DNA from: UBA1413 sp964395045
Lineage (GTDB): Bacteria; Bacteroidota; Bacteroidia; Bacteroidales; Prolixibacteraceae
Length of the DNA: 14,516 bases
Assembly (NCBI GenBank): GCA_964395045.1
Contig: CAYNBE010000078.1
Span: forward strand, 1 to 14,516
Direction of reading: 5' to 3'
The notes beneath the pieces were generated by a model. It saw only the letters and a program-made list of their open reading frames with translations. It was not told the origin of the DNA and did no database searches. Below are positions 5,834 to 13,705 of this stretch, piece after piece. Within the stretch, counting starts at the first letter, position 1. Every line of letters starts with the position of its first letter. The position numbers and the translations under genes are program-made.

Positions 5834-8533
5834 CTAAAAAATTTTCATCCGAAGGAAAAAGACCGGTGTGAACGAAATAGTGCTGATATTTGAGCGGACA
5901 TTGAATGAGGAAGCGCTGGTGGAGATACTCAGATAATCGACCTGGACAACGTTCATCCGGTTACATATATTCAGGAGCGAAAGCCCGCCATTCAGTTCAA
6001 AACGGTTGAAGCGGAGGTTTTTCCCGAATCCGGCATCGAGCTGGGAAAAAAAAGGGAGCCTTTCAAAAGCGAGTGATGCAAGATCGGCATTGGGTTTAAT
6101 CCTTGGCTGCCCTGTTTTAAATATCCAACTGGCGGAAGCAGTCCATCCCCGCCAGGTGTAAAGTTCGGTCAACTGAACCTGATGCCTCCGGTCGTTCAGG
6201 GATGGGAAAAACTTATTTCCGTTAATTCCCTCAATCATCTCATCCGATTTGGAAACAGTCCATGCCAGTTGGTGGTACCATTTTGAATGGCGGATTTGTG
6301 CCATGAAATCAAATCCTTTGTTCTTCTCCATTCCTGTATGGTCGACATACCGGATACGTGTTACCCAGCCTGTTTTGTAACTACGTGCAAAGAGCCACTG
6401 TTTTCCGCTTGTGTTTTTCTGATAGAGTTCCGCATTGATAAGAAGTCCTCCTTTCTCCCATTGTATTCCGGCAACATGATGGGTCGATCGCATCAGCCCT
6501 TTTTCGGCATCATCCGGCATGTACCATACCAAATCGACATTCTGTCTGTAATCCATTTTCGGAACCCTTGAGAGGAATTGGTTGTAAACCCCTGAATTGT
6601 AATATATCCTGAGATTATCGACCGGTGATACCTCTATGCCTGCCCGGGGTTGCCAATATGCCTTTCCTGTTCTTTGGTTTGTGTTAGCTCTGAGACCCCA
6701 TCTGAACCGTATCAACCGCACCGGTTCAAAAATCTGCTGAAAAAACAGATGTCCGGTATTCTGGGTTGCTGAATTCTTCAATGAGTCAACCGGTATCCTG
6801 AAGTCAGAGTTGATGGTGGAGAAACGATAATCGAAGTAGTTGCCCACAAATCCTGCTCCGAACTGATGGGTGAACTTTCCGCTTGTGATCTCACTCTTCC
6901 ACAAAAACCTGAATTCTCTGACAAAGTTGCTGTCATTGTCAAATTCATATTTATTCCTGTTGGGATTTACAGCTTTTATTTTTCCGGTCCAAATTTTTTT
7001 TGCCTGCCCCGGAGGTAAAGGATTGTTCGTTTTGACCTGTTCACCCGATTCGTTTTCCTGGTAATGATACAGATGACTGTATCCTGCAGAAACGGAATGA
7101 TGCCATTTTCCCGACTGGAACAGCCAGTTTCCGCTGAATCCCATATTTGTGCCTGAAACCCACTCATTTCGGTATAACATCGGATTCACCCCGATTTCAT
7201 AGTCCAGCATCTGCTGGTCACCGCTCCAGAGCATATTGGCTGTTATTTCACTCCTCTCCGACAACCGGATCGAAGTTTTGACATTCAGGTCGTAATACCG
7301 GACGGTCGGCATTACATTTGCTTCCATATCGCTGATCCCTGTCAGACGTGTTTCACCAAGCAACTTCTGAAAGAGATAGTTCTGCCAGTAATCCACAAAC
7401 GAACGTCTCCAGGCACATGTCAGCGATACCTTTGGGGAGAAAGGGACAGATGCCATCAGATCTGCATTCAGGAGGTTTGCCGAAGCTTCCATGGAAGTGT
7501 GGGTCTGTGAACCGGTTGTTCCGGTGAGCTCAATTAAACCGGAAGTTCTGTCACCGAACCTGGAATCGAAAGCCCCTCGTGATACAAACGCCTGCCGGAT
7601 GAAACCGGCATTCAGGACACTCAGATTCCCGAAAAGATGTCCTGTCTCCAGCAGTGGAATCCCGTCGAGTAGAATCAGATTATCCGAAGGGTTGCTCCCC
7701 CTAATGGACAAACCTCCTAAGGCTCCTCCCAGCAGACTGACACCCGGAATCAGTGTCAGCATGTTCGCCAGATCATCGTTTGCCAGTCGGGGCAGGTTGG
7801 ACGACCGGGAAGGATTGAATCCCACCCTCCCTGATTGGTCACTCATTTCGAGGATACTTTTTTCCTTTTGCACCACATTGACCTCTTTGACCATCACCAT
7901 CAAGGGCTGCAGCCTGATTTTCGCAGGCGAACCGAGGTTGGCCGGAAGAATTGTGTCAAGCCGGCTGTATCCCAGGTGAGTAATGGTAAAACGGACTGAA
8001 TCAGCATAGGTCTCCAGGTAAAAATAGCCCAGATCATTGGTGATGGTCCCCCAACGGTTTGGAAAAACAATATTGCAGTATACCAGCGGTTCCCCTGTGG
8101 CCCGGTCGGTAACATATCCACTGATTTGTCTTTTTACAGGTGCCGTGGTTTCTGAAACGAAAATATTCCCCCGGTTTTTATCAGTAAATGGTTTCCTTGT
8201 CACCACCCAGGTACCCTCCACCAACCTGAAATCGAGAGAATAATTCTTCCTCAACTGATCAATAATATTTTCAGCCGGTTGGCTTCTGACCAAAAGGGAA
8301 ACCATGATTTTGCCGAATTCTTCCGCATCATATGCGAATCGTAGTCCTGATATCCGGGATAGATCATTCAAAACATCCCCAAGTGGTTTTCCAGAAGCCG
8401 AATAGGTGATTGTTTTTTCCTGCGAAAAACTGTTCATTACCGTCACGGAACAGAAACAGACCATCAACACTATTCTGACACATCCGGAAATCCAGTCATA
8501 AAACCATCGCAGACAGCTTCCACTGTGTTTCAT
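5834..8533 (-). CDS. STN-domain TonB-dependent outer-membrane receptor
   Basis: An 899-residue protein when started at the ATG at 8533. The longer frame from 8578 adds 15 unlikely residues and overlaps a repeat, so it is rejected. Residues 16-37 are the signal peptide core, with cleavage near NSFS. Residues about 43-113 are the STN domain (KPLGDVLNDLSRISGLRFAY), the periplasmic part that contacts FecR. Residues about 136-215 are a carboxypeptidase-regulatory-like domain (ISGYVTDRATGEPLVYCNI). Residues about 232-338 are the plug (LIPGVSLLGG..GGLSIRGSNPSDNLILLDGIPL), and the rest is a 22-strand-type barrel ending in Phe, as outer-membrane barrels do. It should import a ligand using TonB energy and signal its presence to FecR. 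No SusD gene adjoins it, so a classical Sus glycan system is not supported. The ligand is unknown. Confidence 0.9.
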   Translation of the reverse strand: MKHSGSCLRWFYDWISGCVRIVLMVCFCSVTVMNSFSQEKTITYSASGKPLGDVLNDLSRISGLRFAYDAEEFGKIMVSLLVRSQPAENIIDQLRKNYSLDFRLVEGTWVVTRKPFTDKNRGNIFVSETTAPVKRQISGYVTDRATGEPLVYCNIVFPNRWGTITNDLGYFYLETYADSVRFTITHLGYSRLDTILPANLGSPAKIRLQPLMVMVKEVNVVQKEKSILEMSDQSGRVGFNPSRSSNLPRLANDDLANMLTLIPGVSLLGGALGGLSIRGSNPSDNLILLDGIPLLETGHLFGNLSVLNAGFIRQAFVSRGAFDSRFGDRTSGLIELTGTTGSQTHTSMEASANLLNADLMASVPFSPKVSLTCAWRRSFVDYWQNYLFQKLLGETRLTGISDMEANVMPTVRYYDLNVKTSIRLSERSEITANMLWSGDQQMLDYEIGVNPMLYRNEWVSGTNMGFSGNWLFQSGKWHHSVSAGYSHLYHYQENESGEQVKTNNPLPPGQAKKIWTGKIKAVNPNRNKYEFDNDSNFVREFRFLWKSEITSGKFTHQFGAGFVGNYFDYRFSTINSDFRIPVDSLKNSATQNTGHLFFQQIFEPVRLIRFRWGLRANTNQRTGKAYWQPRAGIEVSPVDNLRIYYNSGVYNQFLSRVPKMDYRQNVDLVWYMPDDAEKGLMRSTHHVAGIQWEKGGLLINAELYQKNTSGKQWLFARSYKTGWVTRIRYVDHTGMEKNKGFDFMAQIRHSKWYHQLAWTVSKSDEMIEGINGNKFFPSLNDRRHQVQLTELYTWRGWTASASWIFKTGQPRIKPNADLASLAFERLPFFSQLDAGFGKNLRFNRFELNGGLSLLNICNRMNVVQVDYLSISTSASSFNVRSNISTISFTPVFFLRMKIF

Positions 8534-8577
8534 GTGTTTAAAATATTTAGCTGCAATGGCGAATGAATTGAAACACA

Positions 8578-8610
8578 TACCTGCCTGCCTGTAGGCAGGG
8601 TAGGCAGGTA
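8578..8610. repeat. Palindromic CCTGCCT/AGGCAGG repeat
   Basis: An imperfect palindrome of 33 bases with outer 9-bp arms TACCTGCCT (8578-8586) and AGGCAGGTA (8602-8610) and a nested inner pair CCTGCCT (8584-8590) with AGGCAGG (8593-8599). It lies between the sigma factor stop and the receptor start. It resembles the dispersed CCTGCC-type intergenic palindromes seen in many Bacteroidetes genomes; copy number cannot be judged here. Confidence 0.6.
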
Positions 8611-8664
8611 ATTCGAACGTAAGAGTTAATCATTCCGGTTGGTGTTTCGCTAAACATGCTCATT

Positions 8665-9165
8665 TCATCTAAATTCCTCCAGTTTCAACCTGAGTATTTT
8701 CAATGCTTTGGTGATTTGCTTTTCCACTGATTTTACCGAAACTTTCAGGTCCTGGGCGATCATGCTGTTTGTCAGACCATCCATCCTGCTCATAAGGAAA
8801 ACTACCCGGCACTTTTCAGGGAGCGAAGAAATTGCCTCATGCAGTGCCATCTCAAACTCTCTATTCGCAGGTACTATATCTTCGACTGCCTGTTCGTCCG
8901 GCTCTCGTTTCCTGATAAATTTCAGGTGAACAGTTTCATGCCTTTTCTTTTTCAGAAAACAATTTCTTGCAATTGTAAACAAGAAAGGCAGAACACTCTC
9001 CTCGATCACCGATTCCCGCTTCTCCCAAAGCACCAGGAAAACCTCCTGGACAGCATCTTCGCTCCAGGTGATATCACCCGACAAATAATAGAGATAATTT
9101 CGCAAATGTTCATAATGATTGTCGAACACTTCCGTAAACCACTTGTGCGAATGTTCTGTTTCCAT
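8665..9165 (-). CDS. ECF RNA polymerase sigma factor (FecI/Bacteroidetes type)
   Basis: A 166-residue protein of normal ECF length. Region 2 lies at about residues 15-80 (YEHLRNYLYYLSGD, AVQEVFLVLWEKRE), and the family's core-binding and -10-melting segments are intact. Region 4 lies at about residues 110-163 (SSLPEKCRVVFLMSRMDGLTNSMIAQDL, KSVEKQITKALKILR), including the helix-turn-helix for -35 recognition. There is no C-terminal extension. It should direct RNA polymerase to the receptor cluster and be restrained by the FecR protein encoded downstream. It lies 106 bases after galM and 131 bases before the receptor start, all on one strand. The start codon at 9165 (METEHSH) fits the domain boundaries. 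No convincing promoter is visible upstream. Confidence 0.92.
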   Translation of the reverse strand: METEHSHKWFTEVFDNHYEHLRNYLYYLSGDITWSEDAVQEVFLVLWEKRESVIEESVLPFLFTIARNCFLKKKRHETVHLKFIRKREPDEQAVEDIVPANREFEMALHEAISSLPEKCRVVFLMSRMDGLTNSMIAQDLKVSVKSVEKQITKALKILRLKLEEFR

Positions 9166-9271
9166 GGGATAGCTCCGAAATATGGGAATCGGAACGGTTC
9201 ATACTGTTCATATACAAAACATGAAATTTCCCGGGATATTGTGCTTTCGACCGGAAAGGAAATCCTACTTT

Positions 9272-10408
9272 TTATTTTGGCCCTCCTGATTTGACTGAAA
9301 ACCTGAAAATCGTTACCGATCGCAGTGTGTCTCCGGGTAAGAGAAGCGTGCTCGGAAATCCGGGCTTGTTGGGGCTGTCGGGATAATGCTGGGTTTCGAA
9401 GCAAAAACCAGTACGCGGACCATAAACCACTCCTTTTTTTCCTGTCTCTGTTCCTTTCAGGTTGTTCCCGGTGTACAACTGGACCGCAGGCTCAGTTGTA
9501 AAAACCTCCATCAACCTTCCGCTTTCAGGATCAAACGCACTGGCCGCAAATCCCAGCTCCCCTTCCTTCTTGTTGATGATGTAATTAAAATCATATCCCC
9601 TGGCTGCTTTCAGCAGGGGATGGCCATTGTCGATTCTTTCACCAAAAGTATGGGGAGTCGAGAAATCAAGGTCGGTTCCGGCAATGGGTATTATTTCACC
9701 AGTTGGAATCATCATTGAATCGACCACTGTCAGTTCTGAAGAATTGATGACTGCCACATGGTCCAGGATGTCTCCGTTCCCTTCTCCTTTCAGGTTGAAA
9801 TAACTGTGGTTTGTCAGGCTGAAATGGGTGGGTTTGTCGGTAGTGGCTTCATAGTCGATGCGGAGTTCATTCTGGTCGTTCAAAGAAAAGGTTACCTTTA
9901 CCTTCTTATTTCCCGGGAAACCCCATTCCCCGTCCGGGCTCAGGATGGTCATCTTCACCGTATCGCCGCACATAACTGCATCCCAAACCTGCCTGTAGAA
10001 ACTGTCGGGTCCTGAATGGATGCAATTCCCTCCATTGTTTTTCGGCAGATTGTATTGTTGTCCGTCCAATACAAAGGAAGCCCCTGCGATCCTGTTGGCA
10101 TAGGGACCAATGGTTGCACCATGACTGGCTCCGAATTTCTGGTAATCAGCGACCGACTTGAAGCCTAAGACCACATCAGCTAATTCTCCGTCTTTTCCTG
10201 GGACGAAAACCGATACGATCTTCGCTCCGTAGTTCGTGAGCGTCACTGTCATTCCCCCGTTGTTTTTCAGGGTGAATAGTTTCGTTTCTTTACCGTTTAC
10301 AACTGATTGGAAATCAGATTCTCTGTAATTTAGAACCGGGTTTGGTCCCTTTTGCATGGTGCATCCTGCAGCTAAGACAACCGCAATAATCAGGCTTTTT
10401 TTCTTCAT
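9272..10408 (-). CDS. galM: Galactose mutarotase (aldose 1-epimerase), lipoprotein form
   Basis: A 378-residue protein from the ATG at 10408. Starts at 10417 or 10444 are possible but add residues ahead of a neat lipoprotein signal (MKKKSLIIAVVLAAGC, lipid Cys16). GalM interconverts the alpha and beta anomers of galactose and related aldoses. The family residues are present: GPYANRIAGASFVLDG, His131 in NCIHSG, the catalytic acid His201 in TNHSYFNL, Asp248 in TDLDFSTP, and the catalytic base Glu338 in FETQHYPDSPN. The lipid anchor places it outside the cytoplasm, as in many Bacteroidetes that process sugars in the periplasm. The residues after Cys16 (TMQKG) are not acidic, which suggests the periplasmic rather than the outer face (inference). 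No terminator is seen before the sigma factor gene, so read-through is possible. Confidence 0.93.
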   Translation of the reverse strand: MKKKSLIIAVVLAAGCTMQKGPNPVLNYRESDFQSVVNGKETKLFTLKNNGGMTVTLTNYGAKIVSVFVPGKDGELADVVLGFKSVADYQKFGASHGATIGPYANRIAGASFVLDGQQYNLPKNNGGNCIHSGPDSFYRQVWDAVMCGDTVKMTILSPDGEWGFPGNKKVKVTFSLNDQNELRIDYEATTDKPTHFSLTNHSYFNLKGEGNGDILDHVAVINSSELTVVDSMMIPTGEIIPIAGTDLDFSTPHTFGERIDNGHPLLKAARGYDFNYIINKKEGELGFAASAFDPESGRLMEVFTTEPAVQLYTGNNLKGTETGKKGVVYGPRTGFCFETQHYPDSPNKPGFPSTLLLPGDTLRSVTIFRFSVKSGGPK

Positions 10409-10846
10409 TTTTAACATATTAATTAAAGATTTCAAATCATCCAACGGAAAGTCTGTCAGCTTTTTTTGTCTTCAACACGATAGTCCGGTTTTGAAGCTTG
10501 TTAAACCTATCTGTTGTTGTATTCAATAAAGGTCACGGCATCGAGGATATCCGGATTTTCTGATCGAAAATAGAAAAAAAACAAGAAAGGAAGTGGAAAA
10601 TCAAAAACAATCCATCGCTAAGAATGTTATTTTCACAAATTGAGGCAGACGAAGTGAAATTCCCTGCCGCAGAGTGCCGGGGAATGCGCTCGAAGGAATT
10701 CAGGTGACTAAAAATTCGGATTACAGTAATCAGACAAAAAGGCCAGAGAATATGTGTAGAAGATAATAAGCCAAGTTTACAATAAAACCCGGCAGTGTGT
10801 AAGTTGAAAAATGCCGGGCAATATCCAACATTAAAAACAGAAAAAA
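10409..10846. other. Gene-free divergent region between galM and the epimerase
   Basis: About 440 bases between two divergent genes, which must hold both promoters, but no consensus TAnnTTTG box is convincing on either strand. Visible structure: an odd palindrome GATTACAGTAATC (10719-10731), an ATTCCC/GGGAAT pair (10659-10664 and 10680-10685), and the CCCGGCA/TGCCGGG pair listed separately. A 27-codon frame on the + strand at 10624-10707 is open but too short to call. No tRNA or known riboswitch pattern was recognised. Confidence 0.5.
10788..10818. repeat. Inverted repeat in the epimerase leader
   Basis: Perfect 7-bp arms CCCGGCA (10788-10794) and TGCCGGG (10812-10818) with a 17-base loop, ending 28 bases before the epimerase ATG. 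There is no T run after it, so it is either a leader hairpin or an operator. Confidence 0.4.
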
Positions 10847-11746
10847 ATGGGCAAAATTGCGATATCCGGATACAGAGGACTAATCGGGAGGTCCCTTGAA
10901 TCCAGGCTGAAAGGAAGGGGATATGAAATTGTCAGGCTGTCGAGGGAGGAGCTTTATGATTTACAGGGACGTGTATTGGAGGAGAAGTTAAGGGGTTGCC
11001 AGGCGGTGGTTCATCTGGCGGGTGCCCCGGTATTGCAGCGATGGACCCTGAAAAACCGGGATGTGATATACAGGAGCCGCATTGCGACCACCAGTTGCTT
11101 GGTGAATGCATTGAACAGCCTTTCTCCGGCTGAGAGTCCAACCCTTTTTCTAGCTGTTTCGGCCATTGGCATCTACAGGTCGGGAACAGTGCATACCGAG
11201 AGAAGTCAGGATTTTGACACACATTTTGCCGCCAGGCTGACTGTCGACTGGGAGGAGGCTTCAGCCAGGCTGAGCAGGGATATCAGACGGGTCATCTTCA
11301 GGACAGGCCTGGTGGTTGATTCTGAGTCACAACTAATCAGGTTGATATGGCTCCCTTTTATGGCAGGATTGGGGGGAGCAATCGGGAACGGCAGACAGGC
11401 GTTTCCGTTTATTCATCTTTCTGACCTTACGGGTGCGATGGTCGAGGCTATTGAAAAAGAGAGTTACAGCGGTATTTATAACCTGGTAGCACCAGACCGG
11501 AAAGACAACCGCAGCTTTGCAAAAGAACTGGCAGCCAGGTTGAACCGTCCATCCTTGTTGTCGGTCCCCGGAGTTGTGTTGAAGCTCTTTTTCGGGAAAG
11601 CATCTGTTCTGGTTTTGGAAAGCCCGGAGGTTATCCCGGAGCGGCTGGTCCGGGAAGGGTATGTCTTTCAGTATCCTGACCTTGAATCAGCACTTGATGA
11701 AATCATCAGCAAGAAAAAAGGCCGCCGTTCCCGGCAGCCTTTTTAG
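10847..11746 (+). CDS. TIGR01777/YfcH-type NAD(P)-dependent epimerase-like SDR protein
   Basis: A 299-residue protein, the normal length for the TIGR01777 family. The N-terminal Rossmann motif is G8-Y-R-G11-L-I-G14. Family signatures follow: VVHLAGAPV (54-62), RWTLKNRDVIYRSRIATT (65-82), SAIGIYRSG (105-113), DWEEA (134-138), RTGLVV (152-157), and AGLGGAIGNGRQAFPFIHLSDL (173-194). A DUF1731-like C-terminus starts near residue 247 (PEVIPERL). It is a cytoplasmic extended SDR; the substrate of this family is not established, and the classical YxxxK pair is not evident. The start at 10847 follows an A-rich leader (AAACAGAAAAAA). The last 11 codons are also the stem of a transcription terminator. 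It converges with pckG, 21 bases apart. Confidence 0.9.
   Translation: MGKIAISGYRGLIGRSLESRLKGRGYEIVRLSREELYDLQGRVLEEKLRGCQAVVHLAGAPVLQRWTLKNRDVIYRSRIATTSCLVNALNSLSPAESPTLFLAVSAIGIYRSGTVHTERSQDFDTHFAARLTVDWEEASARLSRDIRRVIFRTGLVVDSESQLIRLIWLPFMAGLGGAIGNGRQAFPFIHLSDLTGAMVEAIEKESYSGIYNLVAPDRKDNRSFAKELAARLNRPSLLSVPGVVLKLFFGKASVLVLESPEVIPERLVREGYVFQYPDLESALDEIISKKKGRRSRQPF
11715..11744. terminator. Bidirectional intrinsic terminator overlapping the epimerase 3' end
   Basis: The stem AAAAAGGC (11715-11722) plus GCCG (11724-11727) pairs with CGGC (11732-11735) plus GCCTTTTT (11737-11744), with one C-A mismatch and the loop TTCC. A T run follows the GC stem on both strands, so it can end both the epimerase and the pckG transcripts. 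It lies within the epimerase coding sequence up to the stop codon. Confidence 0.75.
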
Positions 11747-11767
11747 CAGAAAATGATTCCGAATTGA

Positions 11768-13564
11768 TTATTTTAACCTGACTTTAAGTTGTTCGAACTC
11801 AGCAACAAGTTCCTCAGGCAACCGGTTGCCGAATTTCGCATAATGTTCACCGATCAGTTCACACTCATCAAGCCATTTGCTTTGATCAACCTTCAGTAGT
11901 TCCTCCAAATTTGCAGAAATTTTTTCAATCCCTGTTACATTCAGGTCATCTTTTTTCGGAACAAATCCAATTGGAGTTTCAACAGCGTCAACATTGTCGT
12001 TGCAACGGTTAAAAATCCACTCCAAAACCCGGATGTTATCTCCATAACCCGGCCACAGCCACTTGCCGGTTTCATCTTTGCGGAACCAGTTGACGTTAAA
12101 AATCCGGGGCAGGTTTTCTTTCACGGGTGCTATTTTCCCGATGTTGATCCAATGGCCGAAATAGTCCCCCATGTTATAGCCGCAGAAAGGCAGCATGGCG
12201 AAAGGATCTCTTCTGACACCGGCTTTCAGTCCGATAGCAGCTGCAGTCACCTCGGAACCTGCCACTGATCCAAGAAAAACGCCATGGTTCCAGCTGAACG
12301 CCTGAAATACAAGAGGAACCGTCGAAGGACGTCGGCCTCCGAAAAGTATGGCCGAAATGGGAACTCCTGACGGATTTTCCCAGTCGGGATCGATAGATGG
12401 GCACTGGCTGGCCGGGGCCGTGAACCGGGCATTGGGGTGGGCTACGGGCTCACCCGATGCCGGATCGTGTATTTTGTTTTTCCAGTTGATGGTGCCGGGA
12501 GGACATTCGGTTCCGATTCCTTCCCACCATACATCTCCGTTGGGTGTCAGACCAACATTCGTAAAAATGGAATTTTTTGTCATACTCAGCATGGCATTGG
12601 GGTTGGTTCCCATCGAAGTCATGGGGGCCACTCCGAAAAAGCCTGCTTCAGGATTGATGGCATATAACCTCCCGTCGCTGCCGAATTTCATCCATGCAAT
12701 ATCATCCCCGACAGTTTCCACTTTCCATCCTGGGATTGTTGGAATCAGCATGGCCAGATTCGTTTTGCCGCAAGCACTCGGAAATGCGGCGGCAATATAT
12801 TTCTTCTCACCCTGAGGATTTGTAATTCCCATGATCAGCATATGTTCGGCCAGCCATCCTTCCTGTTTTGCCATATAAGAAGCAATACGCAGGGCAAAAC
12901 ATTTTTTGCCCAGAAGGGCATTCCCTCCGTAACCTGAACCATACGACCAGATTTCACCCGTTTCAGGGAAATGGGATATATATTTTTGTTCGATGGGGGC
13001 ACAGGGCCAAGGCACATCTTTCTGCCCTGGTTCAAGGGGGGAACCAACTGAATGCATACAGGGTACGAAATGACCGTCTTCACCTAACAAATCCAGCACT
13101 GCCTTTCCAATCCGGGTCATGATCCGCATGTTTACGACCACGTATTCCGAATCGGTGATCTCGACACCAATATGTGAAATGCTTGAACCGAGCGGCCCCA
13201 TACTGTAAGGTATGACATACATGGTTCGTCCTTTCATGCAACCGGTATACAGTTTTCTCATGGTTGCCTTCAGTTCCACCGGATCTTTCCAATTGTTCGA
13301 TGGTCCCGCATCTTCTCTCTGAGTTGTCGAAATATAGGTACGGTCTTCCACCCGTGCAACATCCGAAGGATCGCTCTGGAAATAATAACATCCCGGACGT
13401 TTTGTTTCATCCAGCTTCACAGCAGCTCCTGCTTTGACCATTTTGTCAAGCAGTGCCTGGTTTTCTTCTTCCGACCCGTCACACCAGTGAATTCTTTCCG
13501 GCTGACACAGTTCTGCCCACTCATTTACCCAACTGATAAGTTTTTTGTGTTTTGTCATATACAT
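11768..13564 (-). CDS. pckG: Phosphoenolpyruvate carboxykinase (GTP)
   Basis: A 598-residue cytoplasmic enzyme of normal family length. It converts oxaloacetate and GTP to phosphoenolpyruvate, CO2 and GDP, the first committed step of gluconeogenesis; in fermenting Bacteroidota it may also run towards oxaloacetate. The GTP-type signature with the reactive Cys is FPSACGKTN (261-269). Other marks are the VGDDIAWMKF metal-binding strand, the YIPYSMGPLGS-like N-terminal lobe (VIPYSMGPLGSSISH), GGRRPSTVPLV, and the late NMGDYFGHW motif. No catalytic segment is missing. Many relatives use the ATP form (pckA) instead, so the GTP form is worth noting. Start: ATG at 13564 or, two codons on, at 13558 (MTKHKK); the sequence does not decide. 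It ends at the shared bidirectional terminator. Confidence 0.96.
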   Translation of the reverse strand: MYMTKHKKLISWVNEWAELCQPERIHWCDGSEEENQALLDKMVKAGAAVKLDETKRPGCYYFQSDPSDVARVEDRTYISTTQREDAGPSNNWKDPVELKATMRKLYTGCMKGRTMYVIPYSMGPLGSSISHIGVEITDSEYVVVNMRIMTRIGKAVLDLLGEDGHFVPCMHSVGSPLEPGQKDVPWPCAPIEQKYISHFPETGEIWSYGSGYGGNALLGKKCFALRIASYMAKQEGWLAEHMLIMGITNPQGEKKYIAAAFPSACGKTNLAMLIPTIPGWKVETVGDDIAWMKFGSDGRLYAINPEAGFFGVAPMTSMGTNPNAMLSMTKNSIFTNVGLTPNGDVWWEGIGTECPPGTINWKNKIHDPASGEPVAHPNARFTAPASQCPSIDPDWENPSGVPISAILFGGRRPSTVPLVFQAFSWNHGVFLGSVAGSEVTAAAIGLKAGVRRDPFAMLPFCGYNMGDYFGHWINIGKIAPVKENLPRIFNVNWFRKDETGKWLWPGYGDNIRVLEWIFNRCNDNVDAVETPIGFVPKKDDLNVTGIEKISANLEELLKVDQSKWLDECELIGEHYAKFGNRLPEELVAEFEQLKVRLK

Positions 13565-13617
13565 CTGTTTTACCTGTTAATAACTCCGGGAATCCCTCTG
13601 TTTTCCCCGACCTGATA

Positions 13618-13625
13618 CAAAGATA
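13618..13625 (-). promoter_or_regulatory. Probable -7 promoter box of pckG
   Basis: On the minus strand this reads TATCTTTG, a perfect match to the Bacteroidetes -7 consensus TAnnTTTG, about 55 bases before the pckG ATG. The nearest upstream TTG (complement of 13641-13643) is spaced only about 15 bases away, shorter than the usual 19-21. A TGATAC/GTATCA inverted repeat (13613-13618 and 13637-13642) brackets it. Confidence 0.45.
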
Positions 13626-13705
13626 GTCCCTGGTATGTATCAACTATATTTCCCGGTTTAAAGCGGCAGGATTTTGATAATTTAATAATAAACAGATGTC
13701 GTTCG

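Noticed and set aside
7491..7979. 162-codon open frame on the + strand inside the receptor gene
   Set aside because: It is antisense to a well-conserved plug and barrel region, has Ser/Pro-rich low-information content and no recognisable domain; it is a coding shadow.
8534..8578. Upstream ATG (8578) for the TonB-dependent receptor
   Set aside because: It would add 15 residues before a normal signal peptide and begin inside a palindromic repeat; the ATG at 8533 with an A/T-rich leader fits better.
3948..9165. A classical SusCD polysaccharide utilisation locus
   Set aside because: There is no SusD-like gene, no glycoside hydrolase or polysaccharide lyase, and the receptor stands alone; only a general sensing or uptake role is supported.
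12348..12815. 155-codon open frame on the + strand inside pckG
   Set aside because: It is antisense to the catalytic core of PEP carboxykinase and has no domain of its own.
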